DNA from: Haloterrigena sp. H1
GTDB taxonomy: Archaea; Halobacteriota; Halobacteria; Halobacteriales; Natrialbaceae
Direction: 5' to 3'
Length of the DNA: 64,000 nt
Assembly (NCBI RefSeq): GCF_005938085.1
Contig: NZ_SMZK01000002.1
Location: 310,001 to 374,000 of the forward strand
The translations under genes and the position numbers were made by a program. The notes below the pieces were generated by a model. That model was not told the origin of the DNA. It ran no database searches and saw nothing but the letters and a program-made list of their open reading frames with translations. Each line of letters starts with the position of its first letter. The first letter of the stretch is position 1. Positions 54,988 to 63,887 of this stretch are shown one piece after another.

Positions 54988-56028
54988 CTACTGGTCGACT
55001 TTCACCAAGACCTTGATTGCGTCTCGCTCGTCCATCGCCTCATATCCCTCGGGGACGCTGTCGATGTCAACGATCTTCGTGAAGATCGGAGATGGATCAA
55101 GGGTACCCTGCAGTACGTCTTCCATGAGTTCTTCGGCGTATGCACGGACGGGTGCAGGGCCACCGGTGAACGACGCGTTGCTGAGGAAAAGCGGCTGAAG
55201 GAACGACGGGTCCTCGACGTGCGGGACACCAACATATCCGATATTGCCACCGGGGCGGACCACACTCGCAGCGGTCTCCAGCGAGGACTCCGCGCCGACG
55301 CATTCGAGGACGTGATTCGCGCCACCGTACGTGAGTTCCCGAACTTCCTCGATGGCTTCTTCGCCGCGGCTGGCGACAGTTTCTGTCGCGCCGAGGTCCT
55401 CGGCAAGCTCAAGACGGTCCTCGTGGTGACCAACTGCGATAATGCGCTCTGCACCAAGCCGCTTAGAGGCGAGGACGGCACAGAGCCCGACAGCACCGTC
55501 GCCGATAACGACAGCCGTGTCACCGGCCTGGACATCCGCACAGACGGCGGCGTGGTGACCCGTACACATCACGTCTGTCAGCGGGAGGAGTGCTTCGAGC
55601 GTGTCCTCGTCGTTGGCGTACCTGTCAGGGACACGGACGAGCGTACCGTCAGCCTGCGGCGCGCGGAGTTTCTCACCCTGCGCGCCGCGACCTTCGCCGC
55701 CCCAGAAACTGCCGTTCGGGCACGACGTGTGGAGTCCCTTGCGACAGAACTCGCACTCGCCGCAGCTGGTAGAGAACGGAGCGAACACGCGGTCGCCAGG
55801 TTCGACCGACCGGACATCGTCACCGACTTCCTCAACGATACCCATCGGTTCGTGACCAACAGGTTCACCCTCTTCCTTCTCCTCCTCACCGCGGTAGAAC
55901 CAGAGGTCGGACCCGCAGACGGCGGTGTGTGTAACGCGGATGATAGCATCTGTCGGTTCCTCAACCGACGGATCGGGTCTGTCTTCGATACGGATGTCAC
56001 CGGGACCACGATAGACTGCTGCCTTCAT
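54988..56028 (-). CDS. Zn-dependent alcohol dehydrogenase
   Basis: 346 residues, medium-chain dehydrogenase: CGSDLWFYRG (catalytic Cys, about 38), GHEPMGIV (His/Glu), and a structural Zn loop CGECEFCRKGLHTSC near 88-102, so both zinc sites are present. GDGAVGLCAV is the nucleotide-binding turn. Closest in look to haloarchaeal threonine/formaldehyde-type dehydrogenases; the substrate is open. A TATTTAAAT box lies about 65 nt upstream of ATG 56028. Its 3' end cut off the ArdC remnant. Confidence 0.9.
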   Translation of the reverse strand: MKAAVYRGPGDIRIEDRPDPSVEEPTDAIIRVTHTAVCGSDLWFYRGEEEKEEGEPVGHEPMGIVEEVGDDVRSVEPGDRVFAPFSTSCGECEFCRKGLHTSCPNGSFWGGEGRGAQGEKLRAPQADGTLVRVPDRYANDEDTLEALLPLTDVMCTGHHAAVCADVQAGDTAVVIGDGAVGLCAVLASKRLGAERIIAVGHHEDRLELAEDLGATETVASRGEEAIEEVRELTYGGANHVLECVGAESSLETAASVVRPGGNIGYVGVPHVEDPSFLQPLFLSNASFTGGPAPVRAYAEELMEDVLQGTLDPSPIFTKIVDIDSVPEGYEAMDERDAIKVLVKVDQ

Positions 56029-56151
56029 AATCGTATACAGTCTACTGTGCGGCCCAAGACTGGATATCGCTGATGCTATCCAGATAGGTCATTTAAATAG
56101 CGCCAGAAGCTTTCCTCTCTTCCAGACAAAAACCACTCGGCAATTTCGTGA

Positions 56152-56826
56152 CTATCTGGAAATTGTGTCTACTGGAACCTGAGTGTCAAGGGAGGTGGTG
56201 ATAAGTTGCCGTTCCCCACGGCGGAGAAGACTCGACAGCGACGGTTGTGAGATACCGAGTTCCTTGGCAAGCTCTTCGGCTGTAACCTGGCGCGGGCTCT
56301 CATAGTAGCCACGAGAGATAGCGAGGTTGAGGGCCTCTCGTTGCCGGTCAGTCAATCCATGTTGGGACGAATCGTCAGAGGAAGATGGTTCGGAAGTAAT
56401 GGAGATGAGATCGAGAGAGATACTGTGGTTCTCGCAACTCTTTCGGAATTCATTGAAGGCCTCGTATTTCTTGAACACCTTCGTTTCGTGCCACCCTTCG
56501 GTAGTGATGGTAGTCGGTTCTAACTGTGCTCCGTCGAAATCAGGGGAAAGCGCCTGTGATACTGATTCCTCCAGTTCAACGATGAGCTTGTATATCGTCT
56601 TCTCACTTGTTTCTCCCACTGAATCAGCCTTCACGACTTCTTCGAGAGCCAGCAGGTCGTTTCTGGAGATATCATCTTCGTGATTAAACTGAACGGTAAA
56701 TTCCTGCACGTCCGGTTGAAAACAGAGCGCGTGAATACACTCTATTTCGTCGGGTTGCAGTGTCTTCGGAATACTGACAAGCGGAAGAGAGGACGACTGG
56801 AGGACGAACTCGGTAGTGATAGCCAT
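56152..56826 (-). CDS. Bat-type helix-turn-helix regulator (HTH_10)
   Basis: 224 residues. N-terminal ~150 residues form the alpha/beta sensor-like domain of Bat proteins (MAITTEFVLQSSSLPLV). The C-terminal HTH_10 reads LTDRQREALNLAISRGYYES, PRQVTAEELAKELGISQPSL, SSLLRRGERQL, which is nearly invariant in these regulators. It probably controls the dehydrogenase at 54988, transcribed in the same direction 124 bases downstream; partial TATCCAGATAG elements near 56080 and 56155 might be sites. Start ATG 56826. Confidence 0.88.
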   Translation of the reverse strand: MAITTEFVLQSSSLPLVSIPKTLQPDEIECIHALCFQPDVQEFTVQFNHEDDISRNDLLALEEVVKADSVGETSEKTIYKLIVELEESVSQALSPDFDGAQLEPTTITTEGWHETKVFKKYEAFNEFRKSCENHSISLDLISITSEPSSSDDSSQHGLTDRQREALNLAISRGYYESPRQVTAEELAKELGISQPSLSSLLRRGERQLITTSLDTQVPVDTISR

Positions 56827-57089
56827 CATAGAGAGGTGCGCTATCTGGGCAGTTAATCTTCTGGATCCACTCAGATAGGTACAGACTGTACGAGATACGA
56901 TCGAATTCTCCGCAGGATAGAAATAACGGCTGGTTGGCACAGCCAGCGGTTCGCCTGTTCGACCGTAGCGAGGGCAATTTCGTCCCGCGAGAACAGGTCA
57001 CGAACCGCGAACCGTAATCTCCCACCTGCGGTTGGGAACCCCCATCCTCAGCGAGCGCCCGAATGGGTGCGAGCAGGGCAGAGAAGATA

Positions 57090-57794
57090 TCAATCGTCCG
57101 AAGATGTTCCGTCGCCGAGTTCCGACAAAAGCGTGTCAGCTGCAGCGCTGGAAGACAGAGGACCACGGGCCGTAATCAAGTCGCCGTCAACGATAACGTT
57201 CTCCTCGGCATCAGGATCAGCATCCCAATTGGCACCAGCAGCCCGCACTTCATCTTCAACCCAGTAGGGGAGCTTACGCCCATCTGGCAAGCGGTCATTC
57301 TCGTCAACGAGGTCTTCCTCCCACGCGTTAGGGAATCCGGTCACATCTCGGTCTGCGACTAGATAGTCACCATCACTGGTACGCGTGAACGCCATTAGTC
57401 CAGCAGCGTGACAGACGACTAATGCCTTTCCGTCGTTACCCTCGACTGCATCGCGCAGGAGCGCGCGAGCGTGACTGTCGGTGTTGATATCCCACATTGT
57501 CCCGTGTCCTCCCGGGAACACCACGACATCGTAGTTCGTTGAGTCGACGCTGGCGATTGGCTCGGGATTCTGAATTCCTTCGTAACCCTCGTGGAGGTCT
57601 TGAGCGAGTTCTGCTGCCTCCTCGGTGACGAAAGCATTGTCAGGATTCAGTGAGGTCTCATCGATGACCGGTTTCGATCCCGATGGAGTCGCGATGTCAA
57701 TATCAAAGTCCTTGTTTCTGAGTTCGTCAAGTGGATTCGCGCATTCTTCGCCCCAATAGCCTTCTTCACTGATAACAAACAGAGCAGATGGCAT
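57090..57794 (-). CDS. DJ-1/PfpI-superfamily protein (Hsp31/glyoxalase III-like)
   Basis: 234 residues beginning SALFVISEEGYWGEECANPL. FPGGHGTMWDI near 94-104 and the nucleophile elbow VVCHAAGLMAF (Cys about 126, His 127) identify a class I glutamine amidotransferase-like fold of the Hsp31/glyoxalase III group. Those proteins convert methylglyoxal to lactate or act as chaperones and deglycases. It stands beside the alcohol dehydrogenase block, which fits handling of reactive carbonyls. Confidence 0.9.
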   Translation of the reverse strand: MPSALFVISEEGYWGEECANPLDELRNKDFDIDIATPSGSKPVIDETSLNPDNAFVTEEAAELAQDLHEGYEGIQNPEPIASVDSTNYDVVVFPGGHGTMWDINTDSHARALLRDAVEGNDGKALVVCHAAGLMAFTRTSDGDYLVADRDVTGFPNAWEEDLVDENDRLPDGRKLPYWVEDEVRAAGANWDADPDAEENVIVDGDLITARGPLSSSAAADTLLSELGDGTSSDD

Positions 57795-58247
57795 CGATTT
57801 CGTGTCGAGATCTGGAACGGAAAAGTAACTGGATAGGGTTGTGTATCGCCGCTACATTACTCTCGCAGCCAACACCGTTCCTGAAATCCACTCACAAGCA
57901 CCTATACCCGAATCATACGATTGATTGCCGCGCAACTATGATCGACATACCTTCTGAGAAATTACAACACATAGCAATATTATTGGCCTAGCCCGGTTAT
58001 CGCCAGTCACAAGTTAGTGGCTTGGACTCGAGTGCCTTGAGACGCTGCTCTATCGCCGTGAGCACCGTCGAATACACCTCAAGTGCTACCAGACGTTGAT
58101 TCGGCAACCACTATTCGGTTCGTAGTAACTTCTATCGTTCCCCTGGTGGGTGTCGACTGCGTGACCGTGTTCACATACTTCACCTGGGTGAATCTGCCGT
58201 TCCGGTAGGTGTTGCTGGGATCGAAACGCCCTCTATCTGGGTACCGA
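57795..58247. other. Gap with one short coding-like fragment
   Basis: Between the DJ-1 gene and the rightward oxidoreductase. A minus frame ending near 58000 reads RLVALEVYSTVLTAIEQRLK then ALESKPLTCDWR and stop: helical and protein-like but with no start and no family recognised. Probably a remnant. Confidence 0.35.
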
Positions 58248-59267
58248 ATGGTAGGTGTGCGAAATTCAAACCGCGAATGGATATTCGCCGAACGTCCCGA
58301 GGGCGAGCCAGACATGGACAGCTTCGAACTCCGTGAGCGCGACATTCCGGACCCGAAATTCGGACAACTCCTTGTCCGCGTTCGCTACCTCTCAGTTGAT
58401 CCGTATATGCGGGGACGGATGCGGGACACCGAATCGTACGCAGAGCCGTGGGAGGTTGGCGACGTAATGCACGGCGCCGTTGTTGGTGAGGTCGTCGAAA
58501 GTAAGAGCGACGCCTACGACGCTGGCGATCTTGTGACAGGAAACGGAACCTGGGCAGACTACAGTCTCCTTGATGCCGATAGCGTCATGCCCGTTGACCC
58601 CGATGTGGCGGACCCTCCTGCGTACCTTGGCGTCCTCGGAATGCCGGGCCGAACAGCGTACTTTGGACTGCTCGAAGTTGGTGACCCTAATCCGGGGGAT
58701 ACAGTTGTCGTCTCTGGAGCGGCCGGCGCAGTCGGCTCCGTCGTCGGGCAGATTGCGAAGATGAGTGGCTGTCGCGTTGTTGGATTTGCTGGCTCCGAGG
58801 CGAAAGTCGATTGGCTTACCGAGGAGCTCGGCTTCGATACCGCGATCAACTACAAAGAGGTTGATGATTACGAGGCAGCACTGGATGATGCTGCACCAAG
58901 TGGCGTTGATGTCTACTTCGACAACGTCGGAGGTCCGATCACGGATGCGGTGTTTACAAAGCTGAACCTTGACGCCCGCGTCGCCGTCTGCGGGCAAATT
59001 GCCCACTATAACGACGAGGAAGTGGCGACGGGGCCACGGAAGCTTACACAACTCATCGCAACGCGAGCAAAAGTGCAGGGACTACTCGTTGCTGACTATG
59101 CCACTCGGTTCGAGGAAGCTAGCGAACAACTTGGCGAGTGGGTTGCGGCCGGTGACATCGCTCATCGCGAGACCATCGTCTCCGGACTCGAAAACGCACC
59201 CGACGCATTCCTCGGATTGTTCTCCGGAGACAATATCGGAAAACAGGTCGTCAAAATATCCGATTAA
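58248..59267 (+). CDS. Zn-independent NADP-dependent oxidoreductase (MDR, leukotriene B4 dehydrogenase type)
   Basis: 339 residues. LSVDPYMRGRMRDTESYAEP and the missing catalytic cysteine place it in the Zn-free prostaglandin/curcumin reductase group. VVVSGAAGAVGSVVGQIAKM near 151-170 is the dinucleotide fold; VDVYFDNVGG and CGQIAHYND are typical too. It should reduce alkenals or enones with NADPH, a detoxification role. ATG 58248 starts MVGVRNSNREW. A solo transposon hairpin begins 14 bases after the stop. Confidence 0.9.
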   Translation: MVGVRNSNREWIFAERPEGEPDMDSFELRERDIPDPKFGQLLVRVRYLSVDPYMRGRMRDTESYAEPWEVGDVMHGAVVGEVVESKSDAYDAGDLVTGNGTWADYSLLDADSVMPVDPDVADPPAYLGVLGMPGRTAYFGLLEVGDPNPGDTVVVSGAAGAVGSVVGQIAKMSGCRVVGFAGSEAKVDWLTEELGFDTAINYKEVDDYEAALDDAAPSGVDVYFDNVGGPITDAVFTKLNLDARVAVCGQIAHYNDEEVATGPRKLTQLIATRAKVQGLLVADYATRFEEASEQLGEWVAAGDIAHRETIVSGLENAPDAFLGLFSGDNIGKQVVKISD

Positions 59268-59280
59268 GATCTTCTCCGGT

Positions 59281-59358
59281 GTGAACTGCCCCGCCCTACT
59301 CGCTGTCTTCGGCGACTCGTTGAGGGTGGGGCTTAGCAGCTTCACCACCACTCCTAAC
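59281..59358 (-). mobile_element. Solo right-end/omega-RNA-like hairpin
   Basis: GTGAACTGCCCCGCCCTACT pairs with GTTGAGGGTGGGGCTTAGCA; the layout is that of the elements at 3101, 8681 and 31181, slightly diverged. It lies directly between the oxidoreductase stop and the second ArdC-like repeat. Confidence 0.55.
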
Positions 59359-59370
59359 AGCACCCCAGCT

Positions 59371-59760
59371 GCTCAAGTCCGGCGTGTTTTGTGAGACCCC
59401 AGAGGGGCGGAGGTCTTCTCGGGTTCAGTTCAATTCGATTCGACTCGAGAAGCACTAATCAAACATGGCTACGAGCAACAGCTCCCGGGAAACGTTCGAC
59501 GATTCGGACATCCGGCACGACGAGATGCACAGTACGATCGAAGCATGGATCCAAGACCTCGTCGACGAAGTCGATGACGCCGTCTCGAGCGAGCAGTTCA
59601 CAGAGTGGCTCGACGTTCAGAGCCGCTTCCACGACTACTCCCACCGAAACACGCTGTTGATCAAACTCCAGTGTCCGCATGCAACGCGCGTTGCCGGCTA
59701 CCGAACATGGCAAAACGAGTTTGACCGACACGTCAAAGAAGGGGAGACGACGATCTGGAA
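59371..59760 (+). repeat. Direct repeat copy 2 (ArdC-like gene, 5' part)
   Basis: Same-strand partner of 54333-54710. This copy keeps the start codon and the eight bases lost from copy 1. Confidence 0.7.
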
Positions 59761-59902
59761 CGAGGAGCGCAGCGGCGGTCGTGGGATGCCGAGCGGCAGA
59801 GGGCTTTCAGGAGTGCCGGCGCTGGATGCTCGGCATAACCGCAAGTGGATGAAGGCCACTCGCAGAATGGTTACTCTTCGAGACGCTGGAGCAGTTGCGT
59901 GA
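59465..59902 (+). pseudogene. ArdC-like gene, copy 2, 3' truncated
   Basis: Starts MATSNSSRETFDDSD and is in frame through TWQNEFDRHVKEGETTIW at about residue 98, the ArdC-like ssDNA-binding domain. After that the sequence changes to unrelated NEERSGGRGMPSGRG and stops at 145 residues; the Zn-peptidase part found in relatives is absent. It could still make a short domain. It overlaps the convergent PIN gene by 32 bases. Confidence 0.7.
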
Positions 59903-60440
59903 CATAGGGGCTGTTCTCCCAGCTACGATGCGGGCTGATCGTCGTGATCAGTGTTCTCGATTCCTCCTTGGCTATATGCCCGTTCCGGAAGTAGTCGCAG
60001 ATGAGCCGCGGTGTCGGGACGATCCGCGGCCCCTGAAGCACGGCGTGGATGAGTGGAAAGTTCGTTCCGCCGAACTCGTCGGTGAGAAACCCGTCGACGG
60101 CGAGCGCGTTCGCAAGGACGATGCCATCAGTTTCGCCGTCATCGAGGCCGAAAGTCGGCCGAGAGTCCGGGGTATCGTCGCGTTCGTAGGGACCCTCGAC
60201 GGTATAGTGGTTGCGGGCCGCGAGGACGTTACTCGCAGCCGCGGCGTGGATATCCTGATACTGTGTGATGTCGCGGAGTTCTTCGGCCACTTCCGGTGGC
60301 ACGAACACGTCACAGGAGGTGAGAAGGTACTGGAGTGGGTCCGGAGCGCCAATGTCAACGGCAGCGTCGGCACGGGGCACGGCGAGACTGACGAGTGCAC
60401 TGGTGTCGGCGACGACCGTTCGCAGTCGTGGACTGCTCAT
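59871..60440 (-). CDS. PIN-domain toxin (VapC-like)
   Basis: 189 residues. TVVADTSALVSLA (Asp12), PPEVAEELRDI (Glu), GLDDGETDGIVLA (Asp) and DGFLTDEFGG (Asp) give all the acidic residues of a PIN ribonuclease. It is longer than most VapC proteins (about 130). Start overlaps the stop of the antitoxin gene (ATGA), the standard toxin-antitoxin arrangement. Target RNA unknown. Confidence 0.85.
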   Translation of the reverse strand: MSSPRLRTVVADTSALVSLAVPRADAAVDIGAPDPLQYLLTSCDVFVPPEVAEELRDITQYQDIHAAAASNVLAARNHYTVEGPYERDDTPDSRPTFGLDDGETDGIVLANALAVDGFLTDEFGGTNFPLIHAVLQGPRIVPTPRLICDYFRNGHIAKEESRTLITTISPHRSWENSPYVTQLLQRLEE

Positions 60441-60805
60441 CGATCGTCGTCGACCGCGGTGTCGACCGTCGTCACATCGCCCTCGTAGACGTCGATGTCG
60501 TCGGGGGCAGCGAGATCGAGAGGCTCGTCTTCGAGGTCCGCTTTGAGAAGGCGGAGCCGCTGGGCCGTCTCGGCACCGACCAACTGCTTGACCATCTCGA
60601 ACTCGAGCTGGTCGTCGTAGTACTTTGTCGCGACGAGTTCCTGGAACGTCTCGCTGTCGGCAGTGTCTTCGATGTACTCTCGGATGGCCTCGACGAGGAG
60701 ATCCGTCCGATCCTTATCGAAGAGTTCCGCAATCGCATCGAGCCGGTCGATGAGGTACTCCGGCGACTGGAAGTGAACCCGTCGCGGATCGTCGCTTGCA
60801 CTCAT
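60437..60805 (-). CDS. Ribbon-helix-helix antitoxin
   Basis: 122 residues. RRVHFQSPEYLIDRLDAIAE then KDRTDLLVEAIREYIE form the beta-strand plus two helices of an RHH/MetJ-Arc domain; the acidic C-terminal half would wrap the toxin. ATG 60805 was chosen because sequence upstream is a repeat-rich operator, not coding, even though the frame stays open to 60871. Confidence 0.85.
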   Translation of the reverse strand: MSASDDPRRVHFQSPEYLIDRLDAIAELFDKDRTDLLVEAIREYIEDTADSETFQELVATKYYDDQLEFEMVKQLVGAETAQRLRLLKADLEDEPLDLAAPDDIDVYEGDVTTVDTAVDDDR

Positions 60806-60808
60806 TCT

Positions 60809-60867
60809 ATGTGCAGGTTCTGCACATAGTTCCATAACGGTTTCGGCGTATGCACAGAGCTTGCACA
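60809..60867. promoter_or_regulatory. Toxin-antitoxin operator with TGTGCA repeats
   Basis: ATGTGCAGGTTCTGCACAT (60809-60827) is a perfect 8-bp inverted repeat around GTT. Two further TGCACA copies lie at 60851 and 60862. They sit between the antitoxin start and the expected promoter, the normal site for autoregulation by RHH proteins. Confidence 0.7.
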
Positions 60868-60903
60868 TCAAACCCTGTGAGACAGGAATCGCTCACGCTG
60901 GTC

Positions 60904-61011
60904 TCAGCCGTCGTCCTGTGTGTTCAGTTCTTCGAGGAACTGGCCAGCGGTCGTCCTGATACGAACGCCGTCGACGTTGCGCAGCTTGAGGTCGTGCGTG
61001 GTGGTCCGAAA
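60904..61011 (-). pseudogene. C-terminal fragment of a second PIN-type toxin
   Basis: Leftward frame FRTTTHDLKLRNVDGVRIRT then AGQFLEELNTQDDG and stop resembles the end of COG1569-type PIN proteins (last strand plus a P(x)EFLEEL-like helix). No catalytic region or start is present, and it lies just past the omega-RNA end of the tnpB remnant. Confidence 0.4.
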
Positions 61012-61065
61012 GGGTAGTCGTCGACGAGGACGCGATGGATAATCGTCTCGAGGGTCGCTTGTATG

Positions 61066-61130
61066 GTCAACCACCCCAATCTATTTCGCTCACCCTGACG
61101 GGTTCGCTCGTTAAGGGTGGGGCTTGTCCG
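61066..61130 (-). ncRNA. Right end/omega-RNA of the decayed tnpB
   Basis: CCACCCCAATCTATTTCGCT to GGGTGGGGCTTGTCCG forms a hairpin around the tnpB stop codon at 61111. It is the only copy of this hairpin family still joined to a tnpB sequence and so identifies the solo copies elsewhere. Confidence 0.55.
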
Positions 61131-62142
61131 TGGACTCGGCCTCTGTCTCATCAGAGTACGGGGTGTATCCTCGATTCGGCGTCACTGTCCCAGACTTCAG
61201 GGCGTATTGACTGACGCCCCTCCCACGCGAGGACTGTTGCTCGCGTCGGAGATACACATCTGCCACGTTCTTGGCAGCATTGTAATCAGCGTGATTCTGA
61301 TTCCCGCACTGCTGGCACTCAAACGCATCCCGACTTGGGCGATTATCGTCATGGATATTTGCCACGCTGTGGAGGACGTGTTTCACGTACTCGTCTTCCT
61401 GTCCGTTCACAGCTTCAAGCGTGCGATGCACGTTCCGCGTGCCACACTCTTGGAGGTCGCCACGCACGCGCTCAAACCTCTCGTCGCTTGGGGTTGAGTT
61501 CACCAGCCGAGAAAAAGCGGGCTGTGCTGGTGACAGCGATTTCGTTGACGCCGAGGTCAACGCCGAAAACCGTTCCGTTCTCGGTCATCTCTTCTTCGGC
61601 GTCTTGCTTGGGTTTGCGGAAGCCAAGGTGCAAGTACCACTCTCCGTCTCGATAATGGAGAGTGGATTCTGTGGGTTCCCACTCATCGCTGTCGATATAC
61701 TGGTGCTGGTAGCTGTCCTTGTCGTCGGGAAGTACGAGGTTGGCTCGAACGCGAGAGTGGTCGCCGTGCGTAGTGAGCGAGACTTGCTCTTTCTCGGGGA
61801 AAACGGTCATCATCCGATTATCGTAGGTGACGGTCGGACTGGTGTACGTGGGTTTGCTGGCTTTTTCCGTCTTGACGGCGAGAGATACAGGACTTGATGT
61901 TCTCGGCTGCTTGATGGCACGCTAGGATAGCGTGTTGGCTGCCGAGACGTGTGTTCTCTCGTACATCGTTGTAGGCGAGGTTTTGTAGTCGGACTTGGAG
62001 TGACACCGCTCCCACGCCTTGTTCACGGCAATTTGGCATCCCTGTTCCACTCTCCGATGGTATCTCGGAGAAGTGGCTCGTCGGTGGGGGATACGGCGAG
62101 CCGCGTGATGGCAGTTCGGCGGTGGTAGTCGTCGTCCGGCAC
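61111..62142 (-). pseudogene. IS1341-type tnpB, frameshifted and internally deleted
   Basis: Fragments in order: RRTAITRLAVSPTDEPLLRD, then LQNLAYNDVRENTRLGSQHA, KEQVSLTTHGDHSRVRANLV, NGTVFGVDLGVNEIAVTST (RuvC-I Asp), FERVRGDLQECGTRNVHR, and FECQQCGNQNHADYNAAKNV (second zinc half and RuvC-III). At least three frameshifts are present. Between HSVAN and RDAFECQQC about 70 residues are missing, which removes RuvC-II and half the zinc ribbon. It cannot encode a nuclease, but its right end is retained. Confidence 0.85.
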
Positions 62143-62504
62143 TATGTTCAATGTAGTGCTGAAGTTACTTGATGATTGGTAGTTGTCGGCTCCTCTCTTC
62201 CCTACTGCGTCCTCAGAAATGTCATAGATCAGGTGGGAGATCAGTTGTCTCGTCCCCACGTATATGCCTCACCGGCCTCGGTGCCGGCAGGGCGTCGCAG
62301 AAGGCACAGCCAGCGAGCGTCTGCTGCATCACTCGCTCACCTCATCGGCGTCGCGGGCAGCCGTCCAGCCTCGATGGAAAACAGCAAGCTGAGTGCTCGA
62401 GTCCCGCGCTTGGCGAGACGCATGCGTCTCGCTGCTCGTCGCTCGTTTCACTCGCGAAGATCTTTCCAAATCTTCTGGAAACCACCATTGGTACTATCAG
62501 AGGC
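62143..62504. other. Gap with a 20-bp perfect palindrome
   Basis: No gene found. GCGAGACGCATGCGTCTCGC at 62413-62432 is a perfect 20-base palindrome. GAAGATCTTTCCAAATCTTC at about 62456 is another dyad, just beyond the stop of the convergent Mrr-like gene, and might act as its terminator. Confidence 0.45.
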
Positions 62505-63866
62505 TCAGATCGCGCCACCAGCAACGAGGAGCCCGACGATCACGAAGAGCGACACGAGAAGAGCGCCGGCCAGCGGCTTGTTCTCCATCGCTTTCTCGTG
62601 AAGTGGCATCTCCGCGTATTCTGTCCGGAACGCCTCGAGGTTGTGTTCGTCGTAGAAGTATTTCGTTTTGAACGCGAACCGTTCAGTGACCGCACAGCCC
62701 GTACAAACCGGCTCGTCCTCGAGTCGTTCAGTTCTGATGTGACTGCCACAGGCAATCGCTCCACAGTTGGCACAGTAAGTGTAGGCCTCGTCGCCGTCGC
62801 TCGTCTCACAGTGAACACAGCGGTGGATTCCGTTCTCGAGAGTTACTCGTGACGGCCCCGCTGCATAGTATTCATAGGAGTACGTGTACGCCTGTAGTTC
62901 GGTCGTCTGACGGACTTCTGGTAGGTACACTGGCTCGATCGATTGAACCGAGATGTCCGAGAGGTTCGGCTCGCAGGTCTTGTTGTATGTGACGTTGTTG
63001 TCACCAGTGTAGGTCACTGCCGTCGTGTGGTAGTCTTGCAGTCGGTCGACGGCCCACTCCTTGTACTCGGTCTGGGTCTGTCCGAACCGGCGTTCGGTGA
63101 CTTGATCAAAGACCTTCTCAAATCGATCCTCGTCAAGGTCGACTGTCGTGTGAAGATTCTCGGTGACGAGCGTCGCGACATTGTCATCGGCTACCTCCGG
63201 ATAGCCGCGTTCCGCATGGACGACGAACCGCGTTCGCTCGTTGATCTGGTGGATGACACCCACCGATGTCTCGAAGACCGCATTCGTATCGGCAGTAATC
63301 GAGACGACTGGACGGAACGTCACTTGCGAGTGTGGCTCCGGAAGGTTGGAAGCCTCGATGTTCTCGATGTCGCGGAACGCCTCTCGAACAGGTGTATCGA
63401 CAGTCGCCGCCGGGTCGTAGGGACGTAGCGTCTCGTCACAGAGGATCTCGATGCGGCCGTTATAGAGGTCAAGACCGATCTCATCAGCAATCTCGCGGAG
63501 CTCCGTGCCGTCGATCAGCTCGATAGGATATGGATCGCCAGTCTGCTCGAGGCGGGTAGCGTACTCTTGGGCGGGACTGGTAAACCGACCTGTCGTGACG
63601 ACCATTCCGCGCTTGGGTCCGTCGAAGTCAAACGTCGCAATGGCCGAATGAAGTTTCTGGACGACCGGCCGTCCGACAGTCCCTGTATGCTTACACTCGA
63701 CAACAATCGCTCGCCGAGTCCCGTCGACGACCTCCTCCATCAGAATGTCTCGACCCTCGTCTGCCGTTTTTACGGCCTGCCGGACGTTTTCGTAGCCGAG
63801 GTTTCGGAAGACGTCTTCCATCAGATCCTCGAACTCGAATCCGGAGAAATTATCCAAGACAGCCAT
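62505..63866 (-). CDS. Mrr-like restriction endonuclease with zinc ribbons and C-terminal membrane helix
   Basis: 453 residues. The N-terminal Mrr_cat domain has Glu11/13, Asp40 in EGRDILME, VECK (Glu57, Lys59) and Gln70, all catalytic positions of a PD-(D/E)XK enzyme. A long middle part (about 150-330) is not recognised. Near 345-405 are four CxxC pairs (CVHCE, CANCGA, CTGCA), then a hydrophobic end GALLVSLFVIVGLLVAGG. Membrane attachment of an Mrr-type nuclease is unusual. Spaced 21 bases from the next upstream gene on the same strand. Confidence 0.88.
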   Translation of the reverse strand: MAVLDNFSGFEFEDLMEDVFRNLGYENVRQAVKTADEGRDILMEEVVDGTRRAIVVECKHTGTVGRPVVQKLHSAIATFDFDGPKRGMVVTTGRFTSPAQEYATRLEQTGDPYPIELIDGTELREIADEIGLDLYNGRIEILCDETLRPYDPAATVDTPVREAFRDIENIEASNLPEPHSQVTFRPVVSITADTNAVFETSVGVIHQINERTRFVVHAERGYPEVADDNVATLVTENLHTTVDLDEDRFEKVFDQVTERRFGQTQTEYKEWAVDRLQDYHTTAVTYTGDNNVTYNKTCEPNLSDISVQSIEPVYLPEVRQTTELQAYTYSYEYYAAGPSRVTLENGIHRCVHCETSDGDEAYTYCANCGAIACGSHIRTERLEDEPVCTGCAVTERFAFKTKYFYDEHNLEAFRTEYAEMPLHEKAMENKPLAGALLVSLFVIVGLLVAGGAI

Positions 63867-63887
63867 TTCGGAGATATTCAGAACATA

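Noticed and set aside
54976..56073. 365-codon plus-strand frame opposite the alcohol dehydrogenase
   Set aside because: The minus strand has both zinc sites and the nucleotide-binding turn in order; the plus frame has none.
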